DNA from: Pomphorhynchus laevis
Taxonomy: Eukaryota > Acanthocephala > Palaeacanthocephala > Echinorhynchida > Pomphorhynchidae
DNA length: 64,000 nucleotides
Assembly (NCBI GenBank): GCA_012934845.2
Contig: WNNJ02003193.1
Coordinates: 1 to 64,000, forward strand
Reading direction: 5' to 3'
In this document: piece after piece, positions 21,016 to 30,974 of the stretch
Position numbering within the stretch: the first letter of the stretch is position 1
Layout: each line of letters starts with the position of its first letter
Program-made: the position numbers and the translations under genes
Notes under the pieces: model-generated
The model's input: the letters and a program-made list of their open reading frames with translations, nothing else
Told to the model about the DNA's origin: nothing
Databases searched by the model: none

Positions 21016-22533
21016 ATGTCCTTGCCCAACAAAACCTCACCTGCCGATCCCCTGCCTACCCACATACTTAAATCCATATGCTCATCGATATCCCCATTTC
21101 TCACAACCTTGTTTAACTCGTCCATCCGCAGTCGTATCTTCCCTTCACACTGGAAATCCGCAATCGTTCATCTCCTCCTTAAGAAACAATCGCTCGACTT
21201 CTCCCTTCCTTCTAGCTATCGCCCCATTTCACTACTCCCTACTCTTTTAAAGCTCTTAGAACGCCTCATCTTAATACAAATCAACGCTTATCTCTCCTCA
21301 TCAAATCTGCACCCTCCTTTCCAATCCGCTTTCCGCTCTAATCATTCGACAGAAATCGCATGCGTAAAAGTGTACAACGACTTACTCATTTCTCGAGACA
21401 AGGCTCTATATAGTGTTCTCATCTCCCTCGACCTATCATCCGCCTTCGACATTGTCGACCACTCCGTCCTTCTTTTTCGCCTTCGTTATGATTACGGCTT
21501 TTCTTCCTCCTCCGTAGCATGGTTCGCCTCATATCTATCCAACCGTTCCTTTCGCGTCTGTTCTAATTCATCATCCTCCCCTCCCATCCCTATTTTTTGC
21601 GGGGTCCCACAAGGTTCAGTCCTAGGTCCCTTGCTTTTCTCTCTTCTGCTTGGCGATCTATCTCCGTTTATCAAACCTTACTCCTTTAAGATCATGCAAT
21701 ACGCCGATGACATTCTAATCTATGCTCATGCACCCGCACATCGCATACACGATATCGGCATTTCTGCCTCCAACTGTCTTTCTTCTATCTACAAACGTCT
21801 CTCCAATCTCCATCTCGTTCTAAACCCCGAAAAGTCCAAAATAATGTGGATCCTCCCCCGTAAACCAAACATATCTCCTCCCACTGTATATTTTGCCTCA
21901 TCAATCATCCCCATAGTCCACAATCTCACTTTCTTAGGCTTCCATTTCGATGATCACCTTTTCCTTAAACCTTTCGTCCGTGACAAGGTCCGCTCATCTA
22001 ACTTAATTCTCCGTGATATCCGCCGTATCCGCCCCCTTATCGACTTCCGTTCTTGTATGTCTCTTCTTTCATCGCTTCTTTTCCCTAAAATCGATTACTG
22101 CCTTAGCCTTTTCGCCAATTCTCCAAAATCCATCATCCTACCCCTACAACAAATAATCAACACCGCCGTTCGAGGGCTCTTTCGTCTCCGTCGCTTCGAC
22201 CACACATCCACATATTTTGCCCAACTCTCCTGTCCCACCATCCACATCAGCATCAAACTCCGCCTTCTTCTCGTTACCTTTCGTCTCATCGCTGTCGGCT
22301 CCCCATCGTTCATCAACCTTCCTTTCTTAGACGATACTCGCCCCACCTCGCTATCGCTTCGTTCCTGTCATACCCTCTTACTCCACGTTCCTAATTGCTC
22401 CAACAACTACGGTCTCCGATCCTTCCTCGTCGCCGCCTCACTCGCCTGGAATCAACTCCCTCTCGACGTCGGCCACGCTCCCTCCTTTACCACATTCAAA
22501 CACCTACTCCGTTCACACCTTCTCGACACATGA
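21016..22533 (+). CDS. L2-B reverse transcriptase and C-terminal domain
   Basis: A 505-residue open stretch that forms the C-terminal part of ORF2, not a separate gene; the ATG is internal. RT motifs: PNKTSPADPLP, YRPISLLPTLLKLLERL, AFRSNHSTE, SLDLSSAFDIVDHSVLLFRL (motif A), FCGVPQGSVLGPLLFSLLLG, YADDILIYAH (active site), NPEKSKIMWIL and FLGFHFD. The C-terminal region ends NQLPLDVGHAP to LRSHLLDT. The GVPQGSVLGPLLFSL turn and the STE..KVYNDLL block are typical of the L2/CR1 group. It reverse-transcribes the element RNA at the nick. Confidence 0.9.
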   Translation: MSLPNKTSPADPLPTHILKSICSSISPFLTTLFNSSIRSRIFPSHWKSAIVHLLLKKQSLDFSLPSSYRPISLLPTLLKLLERLILIQINAYLSSSNLHPPFQSAFRSNHSTEIACVKVYNDLLISRDKALYSVLISLDLSSAFDIVDHSVLLFRLRYDYGFSSSSVAWFASYLSNRSFRVCSNSSSSPPIPIFCGVPQGSVLGPLLFSLLLGDLSPFIKPYSFKIMQYADDILIYAHAPAHRIHDIGISASNCLSSIYKRLSNLHLVLNPEKSKIMWILPRKPNISPPTVYFASSIIPIVHNLTFLGFHFDDHLFLKPFVRDKVRSSNLILRDIRRIRPLIDFRSCMSLLSSLLFPKIDYCLSLFANSPKSIILPLQQIINTAVRGLFRLRRFDHTSTYFAQLSCPTIHISIKLRLLLVTFRLIAVGSPSFINLPFLDDTRPTSLSLRSCHTLLLHVPNCSNNYGLRSFLVAASLAWNQLPLDVGHAPSFTTFKHLLRSHLLDT

Positions 22534-22802
22534 TTTACATTTTTGTTTTGTTGTGGTCATGTAAGCGTGTGCTGGCACGCATTTGCCACGTTAAAATAAA
22601 TCTTTTTTTAATCCAATTTATGGTTTTATTTAAAACCATAAAGTAGATCCTAAAGTATCAATAAAGGACCAGATCGTAATTAACAATAGATTGAGATGAT
22701 ATAGTGATTCCGGAATATAATATTCTATAATAACCACGCTAATAACCACGGTAATTTGAAGCTGTCAGCGATTTTCCCCTCTTTTCGAATTCCGTTTTTA
22801 AT

Positions 22803-24519
22803 GCTCAGTAAAAAAAGATTTATTTTAACGTGGCAAATGCGTGCCAGCGCACGCTTACATGACCACAACAAAACAAAAATGTAAATCATGTGTCGAGAAG
22901 GTGTGAACGGAGTAGGTGTAGTAATGTGGTAAAGGATGGAGCGTGGCCGACGTCGAGAGGGAGTTGATTCCAGGCGAGTGGGGCGGCGACGAGGAAGGAT
23001 CGGAGAACGTAGTTGTTGGAGTAATTTGGAAGGTGGAGTAAGAGGGTATGACTGGAACGCAGCGATAACGAGGTGGGGCGAGGAAAATTTACGAGTAGGC
23101 GGAGTTTGATGCGGATGTGGATGTTGGACCAAGATAGTTGGGCAAGATATGTGGATGTATAGTCGAAGCGACGGAGACGAAAGAGCACTCGAACGGCGGA
23201 GTTGATTATTCGTTGTAGGGGTAGGATGATGGATTTTGGAGAATTGTCTCAAAAATTGAGGCAGTAATCGATTTCAGGGAAAAGAAGCGATGAAAGAAGA
23301 GACATAGAAGAACGAAAATCGATAAAGAGGCGGATACGGCGGATGTCACGGAGAATTAAGTTAGATGAGCGGACCTTGTCACAGACGAAGGGTTTAAGGG
23401 AAAAGTGATCATCGGAATGGTACAGTGACAGGAAATATATTTGTTTACCAGGGAGGATCTACATTATTTTGGACTTGTCAAGGTTTAGAACGAGATGGAG
23501 ATTGGAGAGACGTTTGTCGATAGATAAAATACAGTTGAAGGCAGAAATGTTGATATTGTGTATGCGATGTGCAGGTGCATGTGCATAGATGAAAATGCCA
23601 TCGGCGTATTGCATGACGCTAAAGGAGTAAGGTTTGATAAACGGAGAGAGATCGCCAAGCAGTAGAGAGAAAATCAGGGGACCTAGAACTGAACCTTGTG
23701 GGACCCTGCAAAAAGTAGGGATGGGAGGTGAGGATGATGAATTAGAACATACGCGAAAGGAACGATCGGATAGATATGAGGCAAACCATGCTACGGAGGA
23801 AGAAGAAAAGCCGTAATCATAACGAAGGCGAGACGGAGGACGGAGTGGTCGACAATGTCGAAGGCGGATGATAGGTCGAGGGAGATGAGAACACTATATA
23901 GAGCCTTGTCTTGAGAAATGAGTAAGTCGTTGTAAACTTTCATGCAGGCGATTTCTGTGGAGTGATTAGAGCTGAAAGCGGATTGGAAAGGACGGTACAG
24001 ATTGGGTGAGGAGAGATAAGCGTTGATCGGTATTAAGATGAGGCGTTCCAAGAGCTTAGAAAGAGTAGGGAGTAGTGAAATAATGCGATAGCTAGAAGGA
24101 AGGGGGTCAAGCAATTGTTTCTTAGGGACGGGACGAACGATTGTGGATTTCCAGTGTGAAGGGAAGATACGACTGCGGATGGACGAGTTAAACAAGGTTG
24201 TGATAAAAGTGGATATCGATGAGCATATGGATTTAAGTATGTGGGTAGGCAGGGGATCAGCAGGTGAGGTTTTACTGGGCAATGGCATGGGGACAGATGA
24301 GACTTCGGTAGGTGAGAAGGAAGAAGATGAAAGAGTTCTGGGCGGATGAGGCTAGGCGGGGCATAGTGGATAGTATTGAGACCGTAGTGTGAGAGAGCAA
24401 CGTGGATACTTTGGTCTGCAGAAATGACGAATAATCATGGGGATTAATATTGTAAGGCGAAGAGGAGCGAGCAAGGATTGAGTTAAAAGTATGCCATAGG
24501 GTCTTAGAGTTGAAACACA
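22803..24519 (-). pseudogene. L2-B copy, 5'-truncated, tail-to-tail with the previous one
   Basis: The minus-strand copy begins at FNSKTLWHTFNSILARSS (24,519) and runs through RT (KTSPADPLPTHILKSI, SLDLSSAFDIVDHS) and C-terminal parts to LRSHLLDT, then the hairpin at 22,839-22,854 and a poly(T) border near 22,810. The frame is broken in several places, including around the YADD box. It pairs as an inverted repeat with 20,786-22,612. The 5' end abuts a different LINE at 24,520. Confidence 0.9.
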
Positions 24520-24529
24520 TTGTAAATTG

Positions 24530-27160
24530 TTTGCCATTCTATACGATCTAATAAAATCATCTCCATATTTTGAGTTTCCGTTTGTAGTGCCTTTAAATAT
24601 GCTTTCCGATGCGTCTTTCCTAGCTGCCACGAAGAGAAGTTCAAAAAGTTATGCAGTATCTAATTGTATAAAATATTTGGCTATAAATTTCCGCAATTTT
24701 AGTTTATTTTTAAGGAATGTTTTATATTGTGCAATAATTTGTTTGCCTTGAGTTATGTTAAAATACATATATTGCCTTCAATGGCTAATAAAAAAGCCCA
24801 TTTCATTTTTGATTGCTTTAGTAATTCTTTTAAGTATGCTAATAAGAAGTATTTTCTTTGTTATGGAGGGCGGTTTCGATCATAAAAACTGAAAGTGGGA
24901 GCCAGGAAGTCTTTAGCAATATTTATGCTTTCATTTTATGTAATATTCCGTCGATATGCATTACTTGCTATTCGTATACCTTTGAAATGGCTATCCAAAA
25001 TCTTCAAACTTCTGACTGCCTGTGTGCCAAATAACCCGTTACTCATAGAATCAGCTATCTTCCATTTATAAGTGATATATTTCGTTTTATTTTCGTTTAG
25101 TTCAAGTCCTATATCAAATGTCTCTGTTTAATTAATTTGACTGTGGTGTAAATGCAAGCATTCACTTTATTGATATCTTTAGTTCATTTCTTGAAGAGGA
25201 GAGTTATGTCGTCGGCAAAGATGCAACAATCCATGTGTTTGTTTCTTAAGTTCTTGGTGATATATACAGTAGCTAGTTTGAATAAAATAGGAGATATTGG
25301 TGAGCCCTGCGGCACTCTTTTTGATAGGAATCTAAATTCGTCATATGTACCCTCAAGTGAGGCGGATCTAGATTTTAATAACCAACTAATCCGATGAACG
25401 AGACTGTTATGTATGTTGAAACGATGTAATGCATTGAAGATACTCTCGTGGCTTATCGAGTCGAAAGCGGATGAGAAGTCTAATGAGTATATAATTTTTG
25501 CGAAATAGCTACTAGTAAGGAACCTCTGCATATAATTTATCGCCATGGTGGCGCTTTTATTTTTTCGAAACCCGAAATTATTACTGGGTAAAATCTTATT
25601 ATCTTCGAGAAATTTTGTGTACTTATTAGTTACTGCTTTTTCGTATATCATATTTAACGAATTTGATATTTTGATTGGCCTCAAATCCTTTTTATTTCTT
25701 GTTCTTAATGTCTTTGGAATTAGGATAATTTTATCTTGTTCGATTTCTTTCGTTTCCAGGGTTTGTTTTTAACATTATTTTAGCCAGGAGGAGTTTGTTC
25801 TCTTGATTGATCAGTTTTATAGCTGTTCGCTGTCAATTTTCGCGTTTTCTCGTTGCCGTTCGGATATGTTGGATTCTGTCTGTGTTGGTAAACTGGCCAA
25901 ATTTTTGTAAATTTCTTTGTTCTCTGTTGAACATGTATTATTATCGTCGTGGTTTAATTTCTTATCTAATTCGTCTATCTTTAATATTAAATTCTTGATT
26001 GTTAAGTTTAGGTTTTTTATCATTTCATTGTGGTCATGTATGATTTTCTAGAGATCTGCTACTAGCTTTCCTTGCGAGTGGTCTAACGGATTGGAAGGTA
26101 TATCAGAGTAATAGTGCTTAGTTGGACTGTTATGATTATTATACGAAATCTGTGGTAATGAGGAATTCAAACTGAATTGCGCCGCTGCGCTTTAAGTTTT
26201 TGTAATCGTAGATGACATGTTACATACTTTGACCTATATGTTGTTGTCCACAATTGACGCAGAGTCTTTTGAATTTGTTATAGCAGTCTATTGATTTGTG
26301 TTCGCCTGCGCGGTGAACACACTTTGGGTATAGCATACGCACAATGAGAAGTAATGTTCCCAGCCCTGACAGTGAAAACACTGGGAAAAGTTATCTTTTT
26401 CATTCGTCCTCAAATTCAAGTATCATGATTTCCTAACCCCCTAAACCGTATCGGTCTTTTTTTATTTTTTAAAGTCGTCCGTTATGGCATCTATCACGTA
26501 CAATATGTCACCAAACCTTCTATCTTTACATCTTCTCAGGATGTTGAATTCATTCTTTTGGCAGAAATCTTCAACTTCTTTTGCGTCAACATATGCAGGA
26601 ACGTTTTTGATTAACTTTTTGGTCCGTTATATTTAAACCATCTACCTTTTTGAAAGTCTCTAGGTATGTATCTAAGCACCTTTTTCGGTGAAAGCTATTT
26701 TAGCACCATAACCTCCGGTTCTGATATATTTGAACAAAATTTCCTTATTTTGTTTATTTCTACAATCCCTGTGCATTAAGTGCCAATTATTCAATCCATT
26801 ACTGTTTTTGAATTTTATATTTAATAAATAAGGATCTTTTTTCTAGGATATAAATAATTGTGGTTAACAAAATCTCTTACCGGGGTGCTGTCGTTGAGAG
26901 TTATCCCGCTCATTTTCTTTTGATTTCCATCATTTGTATGTTGGTGATTGTGTTCTTTTACGGGTTCCTTTATTATCCAGTCCTCTTCTATTGTCAAATT
27001 CGGATGTAATGAATACATCCTCTTCTTGCTGTGTTTGATATGATTTAGACTAATATCGGCTTCAGAGATCTTTCTTTTAAATCTGTTATTTATGCTGGCT
27101 ACTTTGTCAATGATGATTGTAATACGCTTGGAACTTTCTGCTGGTAGTTGCATCTGAATT
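24530..27160 (-). pseudogene. LINE-J: Jockey/I-like LINE with CCHC gag and RT, decayed
   Basis: On the minus strand, 27,153-26,821 is a basic ORF1 start. Around 26,390-26,260 lie CCHC knuckles (CFHCQGWEHYFSLC is a clean CX2CX4HX4C; then YPKC and LCVNCGQQH in another frame). From 25,684 to 25,184 is an RT segment: FGFRKNKSATMAIN, YSLDFSSAFDSISHESI, VPQGSPISPILF and FADDITLLF. The endonuclease is not recognisable. A decayed C-terminal part seems to reach about 24,530. The gag-with-knuckles plus RT layout is that of Jockey/I-group LINEs; the exact clade is uncertain. Confidence 0.7.
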
Positions 27161-27227
27161 AGACGTAAAACTTTTCGCTGTTAGTTGCGAACTAATAATA
27201 ATAAAGATTTTCTTAGTAAAAGTTGCG

Positions 27228-27295
27228 AACTGAAACTTTTAAGTGCGCTCATTGGCGTGCATTTGCCACTATAAATAAATTATTTATCATTCATA
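27228..27295 (+). repeat. Possible L2-type LINE 3' tail
   Basis: The text AAGTGCGCTCATTGGCGTGC, ATTTGCCACT and ATAAATAAAT has the same order as the L2-A and L2-B tails (hairpin, ATTTGCCAC, A-rich AATAAAT), but the stem is imperfect. It may be a very short 5'-truncated insertion of a third related family. Confidence 0.45.
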
Positions 27296-27439
27296 CTTTC
27301 ATGTTCAGCGGCATTTTTCATTATACTTGCCACTCATTCAATGAGTTGCACACAGCTGCTGCCGATGGCGCCAATACCCTGTAAGCCCAATCCTTCTGAG
27401 CACTCAGGATTGGCGAGCGTAGATCGGTTTTTTCTGAAA

Positions 27440-29280
27440 CCATGTTAATTATTACATAACACATTGTTAGACTCAAGAAAGTTGGTAATACTGCGACAAA
27501 GTATTCTCCCCAAAACCCTACAGCATACGCAAGTCATACTAACTGGTTGATAGTTGTCAACACAGAAGCGACTACCTTTTTTAAACAAGGGGCATACTAT
27601 GAAGGTTTTCCACATCATAGGCATATAGCGGTCTTAGGCAATGCCGCAAATGTGGCAAATAAAGGAAAACAAATTACAGGTGACAGATGTTTAGGATCTG
27701 AAAACAAATAAAGGAATTCGGGCATGGATAGTTTTGAAGATATCAGACGGACTAGCTCAATGCTTACGTCGTTAACTGAGAACATATTCAACACATCGAC
27801 ATTTCTGTTAGCAGATACAGATTCTACTCAAATTATCACGTGAAGCTGGCACAATAAAGTGACGAGCAAATGTATTTGCAATATCCTTCTCATTAATATG
27901 AATAGTACCATTTCTATCCGCAAATGAATTAATTGATCCACTACTGTATTTAAAGTTTACGTAGTCAAAAAGCGAGTGTATATTGTGCTTACATTGTTGC
28001 ATAAGACGCTTCACAAATTGGCGTTTCTTAACACGTTTTATGGCCGTGAACTTATTCCTTATTCCTTATAGATTAAAACTTATATCATGCTTTACAAATC
28101 ATAAATATGACAATTTCTTTTTATTATTTATTAGTGGAGAGTGAAGTAAAATATTTATTTAATCGAATTTTCAATAGCCTAATTTCCAATAGCCTACTGA
28201 TATCATCTTCAGGAGTAAATGGTACAAAATATTTTTATTTCTTTTTATGCATAACATACGTCTCTATCAAACCAAGTAGGAAGTTTTGAATGCAATCCAG
28301 TAGATTTACGAGGCGAAAATCGAAGGAGCAAATCTAATAGAATATGTTGGAATTGATGCCATGCCATTTCCACTCCCTCAGCAAATTGATTAAGCCAATG
28401 TATATGTGATAGACAATTATAAACCATTCCGAAATCTGTTTTGAAAGCAATGGTTTGAATACCAGAGGGGCTCTAGACGAGATATCTGATCCAATAGATT
28501 TTGTTGTGATATAAGACAAATATCAAGCAGAGAGCGCTTGTATTCATAAAAGCGGTGAATTCCGTCACAATTTATGTAAAGTTTAACCAAGGGATTGTAT
28601 TAATAGCCTACCCATAATGCCTCCACTCCGTTAATTGAACAAGAACTAAGTACACTAAACGTTGCTAAACATTAATATACATCACTACACCACCACCTTT
28701 GCAATTTAATCTGTCTGCTCGATAGGAAACAGTGAGATAATTCAATTTTCTTGTCATCGATGTCAGAATTCAATCAAGACAACGTGACTATAATGACTTC
28801 GGATTTGGTTTGGTATATTCGATACGAGAACATAATTTATGAATTTTGTGTAGGATACTGCGACCATTTGTTTATAATATTAAGTGATCAAAGTTTTGAA
28901 CAGTATCGAAAGGAGTGACTTGAGTATATCTGTCAGCTATAAACTCCTTTAAGAGCGTGCCACACACTTGATTGGAATTTATATATATTTTAGCATGATT
29001 TGGCGTAATCAAAGTCTCTTATTAAACAAATGCATTAAGAATGCGACAGAACTCATTTGGATTTTAAACTTAGATGAGTCTAATGTAGACGAATAATGTA
29101 GACAAATAATAATTTGTTGATTACATCCATGGTGATCACGACTACTAATATGATATATATAAGTTACCTTAATACTGTAAGCAACCTCTGCTGGGCGGTC
29201 GTTGAAGACAGTTGAAAGTAATGATCTCACACTTTTTAGGTCATTGTTCAAACAATACTGACTATTCACAACCGATGACT
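27440..29280 (-). pseudogene. Old LINE remnant (EN linker and RT)
   Basis: Minus-strand decayed element. Near 29,269-29,009 lies endonuclease-like text. Near 28,430-28,245 is the EN-RT linker (STGLHSKLPTWFDRDV). 28,014-27,808 has the pre-RT block (FADRNGTIHINEKDIANTFARHF). Around 27,600-27,400 are RT fingers (WKTFIVCPLFKKGSRF, NYQPVSMTCVCCRVL, HGFRKNRS). The wording is like RTE/Jockey-type RTs. Multiple breaks; the YADD region is gone. A MITE arm is inserted at 28,131. Confidence 0.7.
28131..28213 (+). repeat. Half copy of the TTAGTGG MITE
   Basis: TTAGTGGAGAGTGAAGTAAA after a TA, followed by the shared arm and an internal partial duplication of CAATAGCCTA, ending TATCATCTTCAG. The second arm is absent. 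Confidence 0.75.
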
Positions 29281-30899
29281 CTTAAACGTTCACGAAAAGT
29301 ACCGCTTGAGAGCGATCAACGTGGTTCCTAGTTTTATGAAACCTTGTAATAAGCTCGTTATTCGTTAAACAATCTTGATAGTTGAATATAGAGGTTTTAA
29401 GTAGATTACTTTCCTCTGTTTCTCGATAGTTAGTAGGAGACGAAGATATTCTGTGGATGTAAGTTATGTAGATTATTATCGTTACTCACAGACTTAACGT
29501 TCTCCTGTATATTTAGATCAAGATATCTAAAGATAAGATATGCCTTTTTTGGTACAAAATTGGCTCTATTTTTGTAGATAATTTTATTTTTCTGATCTTT
29601 GAATATAAAGAAAATATCTCTACCAATTTATTCAATTTATTGAATAAATTGAATAAATACTAATTTATTGTTGAGTTGGTTTCGAAAAATATTTTTTTAC
29701 ATTAAAACAAAAATGATTTTTGATATAAAATATCTTATATAAAATATTAATATGTAAATTTATTGTATTTTACCGATAAGTAATATATTGATAGTAATAT
29801 ATTTTTGGCTAAAATAGAAATCAATTTTTATGTAATTCTGGTCAAATGTTTCATCATGTCAATTTTGTCTTATACATTATTATGCCAGAAGTCTATTTAT
29901 AATTGTTAATACAATTTCATAATCTTCATGTTAATTTAGTTTCTGTCTTTTTAAATTATTAAGACAATAATTCAAAAATTATTATAAGATACTTGATAAT
30001 CAAATTTCATCATAAAGAATACGTCATTAGCATGTATTTTGCCCCGATGCTATGCTGGGTCGAGGAATAGGGGCCGAAACAATTTCATGATCATCATAAT
30101 TTAGTTGCTGTATTTTTAAATTATTATACTGAAATAGACAAAATTAATTTTAATATTTCACTTATCTCTTATATTATAACAAAATCACTTGTAAATTTGC
30201 ACAGTATTATTCTAAAGAGAGAAGGAATAATCAAGTGTTTGACCTTTGACTCTAATTTGAATTTATTGCTTTAGTTAATTTGTATTAATGCTATAAATTT
30301 ATAAAAAATTTAAAAAAGGTACAACGAAGATAAGATTGAAATCTAATAAAATAATTATTTATTAATGATATTTTTTCAACGTTTTTATAATTTTTCAACG
30401 ATGGTTACGATTATAGTCTGGATTAAAGTCTGGATCAGTTGCTATTGACTTAAATCTCAAAACAAAAATTAAATTAGCTAAAGATGTTCCTCTTTTGATA
30501 ATGTGTTTGGATGAAATGTTCTTTTCAAAATGAAATTTCCGAGAAATTGATCGCTTGTTTGATTGCACAAGTCATTAACAGAAATAAAGCAGAAGAATGA
30601 ATAAAGCTAAATGAATTGCACTGAAGAACGCTTATCAAGGCTTTTATTAAACTTGTATATAAATAATAGTATTTACATATTTGCTGTTTAAAATTTACTT
30701 GAACCGAAAATAATTTTGGGTTTAATAAAACTCTATTAATATTTCTTATTTAAAAAATAAAATATTATTGATTAATAATGAATAAAATTAATATTTATAA
30801 AATTAAAAACTTAAGAATTAATATTTATTATTAATGAATAAATTAATAATATTTGATCTAATAATTTTGTTAATAATTAATAATTATGAGAGAATTTAT
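29281..30899. other. AT-rich spacer with one dispersed repeat
   Basis: Extremely AT-rich, no gene seen. At 30,048-30,085 lies an inverted piece of a dispersed repeat (GGGTCGAGGAATAGGGGCCG) that recurs forward at 51,618-51,645 and 62,781-62,800. A perfect palindrome with 16-bp arms and a single central base lies at 29,626-29,658. Confidence 0.5.
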
Positions 30900-30901
30900 T
30901 A

Positions 30902-30928
30902 TACCTCTTTACCTTTCGGTACTGGGTA
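30902..30928 (-). other. LINE-X 3' UTR nested hairpin
   Basis: On the minus strand TACCCAGTACCGAAAGGTAA then AGAGGTA: inner stem TACC/GGTA closing GAAA, outer stem TACC/GGTA. Compared with the copy at 1,231-1,262, both stems are kept with changed base pairs. Confidence 0.65.
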
Positions 30929-30974
30929 AACAAAATAAATACACCAAAAGTTTATCAATTTTATAAATTGTATT

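Larger units (their letters stand above)
18460..22612 (+). mobile_element. L2-B, L2/CR1-like LINE (5'-truncated)
   Basis: The most complete L2-B copy: ORF1 (from within its N-terminal part, 18,470-19,672), ORF2 (19,636-22,533), a 3' hairpin (22,565-22,580), ATTTGCCACG and TTAAAATAAATC. Its sense strand is strongly C- and T-rich, unlike the AT-rich surroundings. The N-terminal cysteine domain found in L2-A ORF1 is missing, so the copy is truncated at the 5' end. A second copy lies tail to tail 200 bp downstream. Confidence 0.9.
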
